Below, piece after piece: positions 9,598 to 14,329 of a DNA stretch of 14,329 nt. This DNA comes from Hemicentrotus pulcherrimus (lineage: Eukaryota > Echinodermata > Echinoidea > Camarodonta > Strongylocentrotidae). How positions within the stretch are numbered: position 1 is the first letter of the stretch; the number at the start of each line of letters is the position of its first letter. Both the position numbers and the translations under genes were made by a program. The stretch lies in contig BEXV01001106.1 in the NCBI GenBank assembly GCA_003118195.1, positions 1 to 14,329 of the forward strand. The letters are read 5' to 3'. Under the pieces are notes generated by a model. The model was not told the DNA's origin and did no database searches. It was given only the letters and a program-made list of their open reading frames with translations.

Positions 9598-10300
9598 TAC
9601 ACTCTTAAAAAATATTTACCCAACATGAGGGCGATTATGTGCCCAACCAACTGTTTGGTAAATTAAAGATTTTGCATGATTTACCCAATGTTGGATAAAA
9701 AGAAAATACCCAACTTTTAACCAACAAAAAGTTACCAAATGAAAAATTCACCCAATTCTCACCATAATGTGTAGCATATTGGACACTAGTTGGGCAAATA
9801 AGTTGGATAAAATATTATATTTATTATAAATAAAAGGGCATCATGTGCGGCGGGACTCGAGCCGCGGACATTGTGATCCACAGTCCCGTGTCACTTATAC
9901 TCGACCAAGACAACTTTAACTAAGAATATAACCATATTGTTGTATGATATTTGCCCGACTTACGTTTGCCCAGTAACATCTGCCCAACTTATTTTGAACA
10001 TTTGATTGGGTAAATACATGTAGTAAAAACCGGGTTGTGAAAAAATAGCCCAAATGTTGGACAAAAATGGCCCAACTTTAATTTGCCCAATAACATTACC
10101 TAATCATTCCATCGGCAACTACATGGTTGGTAGGAAATAACCCAATTGTTGGACGACATTTGCCCAACATCGATTTGCCCAGTAACACATACCCAACCTT
10201 ATTTTTACCTTTCATGAGGTAACTTGAATAGTAAATGGTTGGGAGAAAAAAACACAATTATTGGACAAAATTTGCCTAATTTTTAAACAATGTACAGTAC
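9598..10300 (+). repeat. Degenerate CCCAA/TTGGG tandem-repeat element
   Basis: The words CCCAA, TTGGG, TTGCCC and GTTGGAC recur throughout. In the right half the units can be phased. Each begins after TTGGAC with AAAATTTGCCCAAC-like sequence, passes through TTTGCCCAGTAACA and TTGGTTGG-like blocks, and ends AACCCAATTGTTGGAC. Units are about 9945-10062, 10063-10154 and 10155-10266, with a partial unit to about 10288, so they run about 92-118 bp. The left half (9615-9830) holds more decayed units. The outer left word TACACTCTTAAAAAATATTTACCC and, inverted on the right, TGTACATTGTTTAAAAATTAGGC look like short decayed terminal inverted repeats, which suggests a non-autonomous DNA element carrying an internal minisatellite. 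Repeats with the same TACCCAA/TTGGGT theme and ACACTCTTAAAAAA ends are common in fishes and marine invertebrates. I cannot name the family. Confidence 0.65.
9846..9912 (-). repeat. tRNA-like sequence (SINE head or tRNA pseudogene)
   Basis: On the minus strand the segment reads like a decayed tRNA gene. TTGGTCGAGTATAAGTG (9892-9908) resembles an A box and D arm. GGCTCGAGTCCC (9852-9863) is a near-match to the B box consensus GGTTCGANTCC. Between them ACGGGACTGTGGATCACA could form a degenerate anticodon arm. Box spacing is about right for a tRNA or tRNA-derived SINE. The T stem pairs only imperfectly, no clean acceptor stem forms, and no terminator-like T run is obvious, so a functional tRNA is unlikely. 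It lies inside the CCCAA/TTGGG element with repeat units on both sides. It was therefore either inserted there or is an integral part of a composite element. No anticodon identity is claimed. Confidence 0.5.
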
Positions 10301-11122
10301 ACTTCTTTCACATTAGTGGTGGGTGGAAAAAAATGTTAGAGCAAATACAGGCTTGGTTATATGGTCAGTTAAATAATCAAAATAACAAAATTTGAATTTT
10401 CGAGTTATAATTATACTCCATTCCTTTTCCATCAATCAATGATTGATTGAAAGAGAGTGATAGAAGCAGGTAACATTGGATCATAAAGTGGTACATTCAA
10501 TCGCAATTTAGTCAGCCTAAATGTTCCATTAATTCGATGATTTTATCAATAGTAAATTAGTAAGAGTAACGCTAAAATACATGTGTAACTTATCGTTACA
10601 GTACAGATAAGCTAATTAACTGTATACCATGGTAAGTCCATAAGGTGGTGACTGGTGATATTTTTGAAATCATAATAGATAAAACCACCAGCATTATATC
10701 TAAAATGAATTTCTGTGAAAATTCATTCATAATCTCGTACGCATTGATTTCCAGTTTCTCTTTGAATAAGACCATTTTGGACAATATTCTTGTATAATCT
10801 TTCATCACCAGAAAAACTATGAAATTATATAACTGTAATTGTAACAGGAAAAACCGTGAAAAGAAATTTAAAAAAAAGAAATATTGAAAGTCACAGTTTC
10901 TTTTAAAAGTATTACATTAACTTACAGTGATATAAAGACTGTGTAGCCTATAACATTTATGGAGACGTGTTTTTGTGTTTTTGTTAAGTGACCATTCAGC
11001 ACCATCTTCACTAAGTAAAAAAATAATACAGAACTGAAGAGCTAAATACACAAACATTCAGGTTTTAAGATAACGAAAGGAAACACTATTCAATAAGCAA
11101 TGATTTTAACAAAAAAAGCATT
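10301..11122. other. AT-rich spacer, no supported gene
   Basis: A 19-bp palindrome, TCAATCAAT-G-ATTGATTGA, lies at 10432-10450. A strong splice-donor-like ATG|GTAAGT lies at 10629-10637, but only about 30 bases separate it from the nearest acceptor-like TTACAG, so I do not call an exon. The minus-strand frame 10596-10808 is unidentified and probably fortuitous. Confidence 0.45.
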
Positions 11123-11128
11123 ACATAC

Positions 11129-11275
11129 CCCATTCAAGTGACGGCACTCTGACAGGCTCTCCTCATAACTTAACAGCAACCATCCGCCAAGGAGCACAGT
11201 CGCATAGCTTCTGCCAACTCGCTGCAGAACGCCTGGTAGGTATACCTATGGGTACGGACACGTGTGCGATTACGC
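11129..11275 (-). other. Possible non-coding first exon (leftward transcript)
   Basis: Left of the site cluster the minus strand is moderately CpG-rich and ends at GGG|GTATGT, a fair 5' splice site whose intron would begin at 11128. An ATG (minus-strand bases 11133-11131) sits two bases before the exon end. Upstream ATGs open only very short frames, so most of it would be 5' untranslated. The 5' end given is a guess based on where a start site would sit relative to the CCAAT boxes. No acceptor partner can be identified. Confidence 0.2.
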
Positions 11276-11525
11276 AAAAGGGGAATTCCCTAAATATTTC
11301 GCGCCTTTCTTTTCTCAAACGCTGATTGGTTAATACTGTTTCTATGCATGGCAGGTGATTGATCTCATTGGCTAAAAGGCCTTGACAACTGTCTACCAAT
11401 CAGAGGCACTCTGATGGACCATGATCAGTCTTACTGATTCGCAAGGGTGACACCACCCTATAGTAATTCTTTTGGCGGGAGACACACCTTCGTGGCACAT
11501 TTCTTGCGAGGAATGTAGCCGATAT
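11131..11525. promoter_or_regulatory. Candidate promoter: E2F, CCAAT, E-box, kappaB-like sites
   Basis: Known animal promoter elements cluster here unlike anywhere else in the window. TTTGGCGGGA (11471-11480) is a canonical E2F/DP site and TTTCGCGCC (11298-11306) a second E2F-type site. CCAAT boxes lie at 11325-11329 and 11367-11371 on the minus strand (AACCAATCAGCG, AGCCAATGAG) and at 11396-11400 on the plus strand (CCAATCAG). All three have good NF-Y flanks and are spaced 30-45 bp apart. CACGTG (11259-11264) is an E-box for USF/Myc-type factors, and GGGAATTCCC (11281-11290) fits the kappaB consensus. I count about 17 CpGs in about 390 bp. E2F plus multiple CCAAT boxes without a TATA box is the usual design of cell-cycle and replication gene promoters. 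Two of three CCAAT boxes face the minus strand, favouring leftward transcription, though it could be bidirectional. The 78-codon minus frame at 11163-11399 is unrecognised and overlaps the sites. Confidence 0.45.
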
Positions 11526-11734
11526 TTCTTTGATCATTGTTTTCGTATAGTAATAGAGCATTTAAGCGAGGAATTTTTGGATAAGGTTCTATAATATCGT
11601 GCATAAAGTTTTTGCAAGTTTGACTATCTTGTTGATTGTGATAACGACAAATGGCACCATCATAATAATGCAGATGCTGAATATAAAATTTTTTGTATTA
11701 TTACGTCCTCTGGAAATAAAGAGTTATAAAAATC

Positions 11735-11897
11735 CAATGATGATGATGATGACGATAATATAATTTAAATGATATAAATGATATTAATGATAATGATGAT
11801 AATAATAATAATAATAATGATTATTATTATTATCATCATCGTCATTATCTTCATCATCATCATCATCATAATCATCATCATCATCATCATTTATCAT
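11735..11897. repeat. Palindromic trinucleotide microsatellite (GAT/TAA then TTA/ATC)
   Basis: The left half is built from TGA/GAT and AAT/TAA units, and the right half from TTA/TTAT and ATC/TCA units, switching strand sense near 11819-11821. The halves therefore pair: GATAATGATGATAATAATAA on the left is nearly the reverse complement of TTATTATTATTATCATCATC on the right. The result is an imperfect hairpin with arms of roughly 30 bp at the core and possibly more outside. A simple tandem microsatellite would keep one orientation. This one has an inversion or mirror point. Confidence 0.85.
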
Positions 11898-12344
11898 TAA
11901 ATATGCCTACGTAAGTATCCTTGCTTTAGGGCAAACTGCAGTTCAAACCCAGATTAATTATCAGAACAGTGCCAACTTGACTAAAACATTTCCACAAAAG
12001 GCGTTTTCCTACAGCAAAAACGTTTTTTTAAACGGTTGTTTAAAATGTATACATCCTGTTTAATATTCAAACAATATGAACTGTACAATGGGTTTTTCAG
12101 TTCATATTGTAAACAACTGTGTAGTACCAAAAGTTGGTTCCATAAGCATGGTATGACGTCTTAAATATACTCATATCAGGCCGCTAACTTTATAAAACAT
12201 AGGGCTGAGTCAAGTGAAAAATCGATATATTTTATTACCAGTCAATCAGTGGTGGATCCAGGCAATAATGTAAACAATCTGACATTTTCGGGGTCGTTTT
12301 TCCCTGTTGGGTCACAAATTGGGGATGCACATTAAATGTAGGCC
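11898..12344. other. Spacer with 13-bp perfect stem-loop
   Basis: ACAATATGAACTG (12071-12083) and CAGTTCATATTGT (12098-12110) are exact reverse complements around a 14-nt loop. GTTGTTT upstream and AAACAAC downstream could extend the stem across a large bulge. A strong donor-like TAC|GTAAGTAT lies at 11908-11918, without an identifiable exon. No gene is seen. Confidence 0.5.
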
Positions 12345-12475
12345 TACTATGTATGTCCCATTTGCAGCCAATGTCAAATTCTTTAGAACTTAGCAGGAAT
12401 TATGAACATGTCACGTAGGTCCTCTCTGTGACATATAAACGTTAGCAGTGTCCTAATATTCAAATGATATGCAAG
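12345..12475 (+). repeat. Direct repeat 2, copy A
   Basis: This stretch of about 130 bases matches 12961-13086 in the same orientation at roughly 80% identity. Shared blocks include TACTATGT, TTTGCAGCCAA, TCAAATTCT, GCAGGA-TTATGAA, ATGTCA, GTCCT-TCTGTGA, AACGTTAGCAGTGT and ATATTCAAA. Copy A contains a perfect 7-bp hairpin, ATGTCAC/GTGACAT (12408-12414, 12428-12434), decayed in copy B. The open frames in it are not conserved between copies. Confidence 0.75.
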
Positions 12476-12960
12476 GAAACCCTTTTACTTTCTAAACTTC
12501 AATGTGAAGCCTCTCCGTATAAACATGTCAATGAGTTTGGAGGGTTTCCCTTCCAATGAGCATGATCTTATTGTTTGCAACAAACAACTGTACAGTCTAA
12601 TGCGCATGTAATGGAATTAAACAAATCAAGAGGAACTGGACGAGATGGAATCACATGGGGGAAACCCCATCCTTGAGTGTGAGAGAATTATGGTAGAACG
12701 TGGTTTCCTCGCTTTCGAAATATCTCACCAAAAGGGAATTGTAAGAACATAAAAAGGTCATTATGTAATCTCAAAATGAATTTCTATTTAAATCGAAAGA
12801 CGGCGCTTTTTATGCTTAAACGTTCTTTCAATTGTTGCAACATGAATCTTCAATCATGTTGCGTGTTTCACTAGATCGCCAGCACACGAGACCGGAAAGA
12901 AAAAAAAATACATGATAAAATATAGAAAAGTATGAAGTACAAAACGTTTTTGTTTGAAGA
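12476..12960. other. Unique DNA between direct repeats 2A and 2B
   Basis: About 485 bases with no supported gene. They hold ATGGGG-GAAA-CCCCAT (12655-12670), a small stem with a GAAA tetraloop, and GCAACATGA/TCATGTTGC (12837-12845 and 12854-12862), a 9-bp stem with an 8-nt loop. With the flanking repeats the arrangement recalls a short element bounded by direct repeats, but no TG...CA ends, primer-binding site or polypurine tract marks it as LTR-type. Confidence 0.4.
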
Positions 12961-13086
12961 TACTATGTCCCTTTTGCAGCCAACTTCAAATTCTGTCGAA
13001 CTTTGCAGGAGTTATGAATATGTCATGTATGTCCTATCTGTGAAAATTGAACGTTAGCAGTGTACTCATATTCAAAATGTGCAATA
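12961..13086 (+). repeat. Direct repeat 2, copy B
   Basis: Second copy of the repeat at 12345-12475, about 615 bases downstream. It is about 5 bases shorter and has lost the hairpin pairing seen in copy A. Confidence 0.75.
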
Positions 13087-13104
13087 TACTTTACTGTCAG
13101 ACAC

Positions 13105-13165
13105 TATTGAGTGACTGACTGATTTTTATTTTATTTTTTATCTTTGGTACTAACATACATCAAAT
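13105..13165 (-). repeat. Possible retroposon 3' end, related to 395-470
   Basis: Read on the minus strand this gives TGATGTATGTTAGTACCAAAG followed by ATAAAAAATAAAATAAAAAT, parallel in order to the segment at 395-470. Both would be tails of truncated elements pointing left. The comparison rests on about 25 informative bases. Confidence 0.3.
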
Positions 13166-13815
13166 GAGCTGTAAAGGGTACATGAGCATTTGTTTACATC
13201 AATAACCCACTTCTTGTAATGGCCAAAATTAAACAGATTGAATCTTTGCGCAGCATAAATCGTACGACCATTTGGTACAATGGTCTAAAAAATCAGACTA
13301 TTACTTATTGGCTCTAGAGCTCCTAATCAGATTCGACAACTAAAAGTCGTTATTTTCCCACTTAAAGACATTTTCAAACCCCCATTTTGTAGGGGAGTTC
13401 TAAATTAGTATTGTCTTTCAAATACCGTTAGACTTTAACCTTTTCAATTTTTTGGCCTACAATGTCTGTCTCGTGGGCTGACGGTCGCTTGGCTTTGGGT
13501 AGCCCTTGAACATTAATGCTTATGTAAACATACACTGTTTTAGTGACATTGCAATATGTAAAAGCTTATTTAAAAAAATCATAAGGCTCGTAAAAGATCG
13601 CATTGTGACAAATTTGTGTACTGAACTTCACGAATGCAACCAAAGTAAATGATTTGGATGCAACAGTTGCTTTCACTTCGGAATATTTCTCATGTTTCTT
13701 CTCTATTCAAATTGCCAAGGCACTCATGAAATCAGGAGATAATTCGTATCTTAAAACGGATGGCACTATATATAGCGCATGAACCCGGATCTCCGTCTTC
13801 CCAGGCCAGGGATGA
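13166..13815. other. Spacer, no supported gene
   Basis: Mostly AT-rich with no named repeat. CTATATATAG (13766-13775) resembles a TATA box, about 50 bases before the open frame starting at 13816. TCTCCGTCTTCCCAG (13790-13804) is a good splice-acceptor-like sequence. Both could belong to a gene running rightward. Confidence 0.4.
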
Positions 13816-14025
13816 CCAAACAAGGGAAAACAACGGACACTGGGAGATGAAGAAGAAGATGATGAACGTGTACCAGTATATACCAAACATGCCAAGTCTA
13901 GAATTTGCACCCAAGCACCTAACGATTATTTACTCAAACGTGTCATTTTTTTCACAATAGCTGGCTATATATTAATGATCTTTTTGTGTGCAAGCGGCTT
14001 AACGAGAACACATTACGGCCTTTGA
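13816..14025 (+). CDS. Candidate exon: single-pass membrane segment (tentative)
   Basis: A 69-codon frame between stops has no initiator near its start (only Met is residue 54), so it would need an upstream exon or a non-ATG context. It encodes a basic start, an acidic cluster GDEEEDDE at residues 10-17, a hydrophilic Lys/Arg-containing linker, then KR at 41-42 and a strongly hydrophobic run of about 20 residues (43-62) fit for one membrane helix. It ends TRTHYGL. A positively charged flank followed by a helix near the N terminus would suit a type II or signal-anchor protein. A second frame (13760-13960, 66 codons with ATG) overlaps it and would follow a good acceptor-like TCTTCCCAG at 13796-13804, so the two compete. 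Codon composition is less AT-driven than the surrounding spacer. I recognise no family. Confidence 0.22.
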   Translation, partial: PNKGKQRTLGDEEEDDERVPVYTKHAKSRICTQAPNDYLLKRVIFFTIAGYILMIFLCASGLTRTHYGL

Positions 14026-14039
14026 GTGATACAGATTGA

Positions 14040-14274
14040 CAGAAGCGTGGGGGTGGGGTAGCAAGTAATGTACGTAGACTAGATTCCCAGTATTTCATTC
14101 ATTAATAAAATGTTCATGGAATATCAAACTCGTCACTTGGTCCCCAGTATGGAAACATATATATAAAATTTGAATATGTTTAATAGTAAACCATTAAAAA
14201 AAAAAAAGCCATTGTGTATGTCCATCATGTGATGTTCTCAAATCAATCAATCAGGCTTGAATCAATTCTTACAG
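14040..14274. other. Spacer before the right-edge exon candidate
   Basis: AT-rich with a G-rich word GTGGGGGTGGGG (14047-14058) and an A run at about 14194-14206. It could be intronic if the flanking candidate exons are real. Confidence 0.4.
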
Positions 14275-14329
14275 GATCTAACTGGAAACCATCAACGCCG
14301 TTGCCTGTACTTAGTACAACCATGGTGGC
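14275..14329 (+). CDS. Candidate 5' exon with Kozak ATG, cut by window edge (tentative)
   Basis: TTCTTACAG at 14266-14274 is acceptor-like. The 55 bases after it are GC-richer than the preceding spacer and contain ACAACCATGG (14316-14325), a near-perfect Kozak context with ATG at 14322. Only MV and part of a codon fall inside the window. Two frames are open through the whole exon-like stretch, one of them (TCT AAC TGG...) in phase with that ATG, so the segment could also be internal coding sequence rather than a leader. With so few bases, no family can be suggested. Confidence 0.2.

Noticed and set aside
9846..9912. A functional tRNA gene
   Set aside because: Acceptor and T stems do not pair cleanly and it lies inside a repeat, so a SINE head or pseudogene is more likely.
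9615..10290. CRISPR array suggested by recurring words
   Set aside because: Units are about 92-118 bp and diverged throughout, with no constant repeat alternating with unique spacers, and the DNA looks animal.
10590..10637. Micro-exon between TTACAG and ATG|GTAAGT
   Set aside because: The acceptor lacks a pyrimidine tract and an exon of about 30 bases cannot be supported without transcripts.
12345..13086. LTR retrotransposon bounded by the direct repeats
   Set aside because: The repeats lack TG...CA ends, a primer-binding site and a polypurine tract, and the interior codes for nothing.

Overview
The window looks like AT-rich, non-coding nuclear DNA from an animal, probably a marine invertebrate. 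No reading frame exceeds about 115 codons on either strand. What stands out instead is eukaryotic repeat structure: a retroposon 3' tail ending in an ATT run, trinucleotide microsatellites, a large fold-back element, a tRNA-like SINE piece, and several diverged direct duplications. The retroposon tail (GTAAAGCGCT, then TATATAAAAG, then ATT repeats) and scattered TAGGCCTA-type words are familiar from echinoderm and other marine invertebrate genomes. I therefore favour an echinoderm-like source, with low confidence. No bacterial operon, rRNA, CRISPR array or recognisable protein family is visible.

Layout. Bases 1-2600 are repeat-bearing spacer: a minus-strand retroposon-like tail (395-470), a plus-strand SINE/LINE 3' end (590-684), a spaced duplication (1085-1153 and 1256-1321) and a tandem duplication (2206-2382 and 2428-2595). 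Bases 2600-5230 are nearly featureless apart from a possible exon at 4187-4510 with an FxNPxY motif. Bases 5235-5960 are richer in GC and CpG, with overlapping open frames that could be exon remnants; none is identified. Bases 5960-8878 hold only small hairpins. Bases 8879-9306 form a long inverted repeat with arms about 155 bp long and about 93% identical. Bases 9598-10300 are a degenerate CCCAA/TTGGG-type tandem repeat element with a tRNA-like sequence embedded on the minus strand.

The strongest regulatory-looking segment is 11131-11525. It is relatively CpG-rich and holds two E2F-type sites, three CCAAT boxes, a CACGTG E-box and a kappaB-like palindrome, and a plausible splice donor lies on its minus-strand side. 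It resembles a promoter of the cell-cycle/housekeeping type with a possible non-coding first exon. A palindromic trinucleotide microsatellite follows (11735-11895), then a diverged pair of direct repeats (12345-12475 and 12961-13086).

The right end (13816-14329) holds a short open frame with an acidic stretch and a single membrane helix. It also holds a possible splice acceptor followed by an ATG in strong Kozak context, 8 bases from the window edge. These could be the start of a plus-strand gene continuing outside the window. All coding calls here are tentative: no frame could be matched to a known family by eye, and transcript data would decide them.
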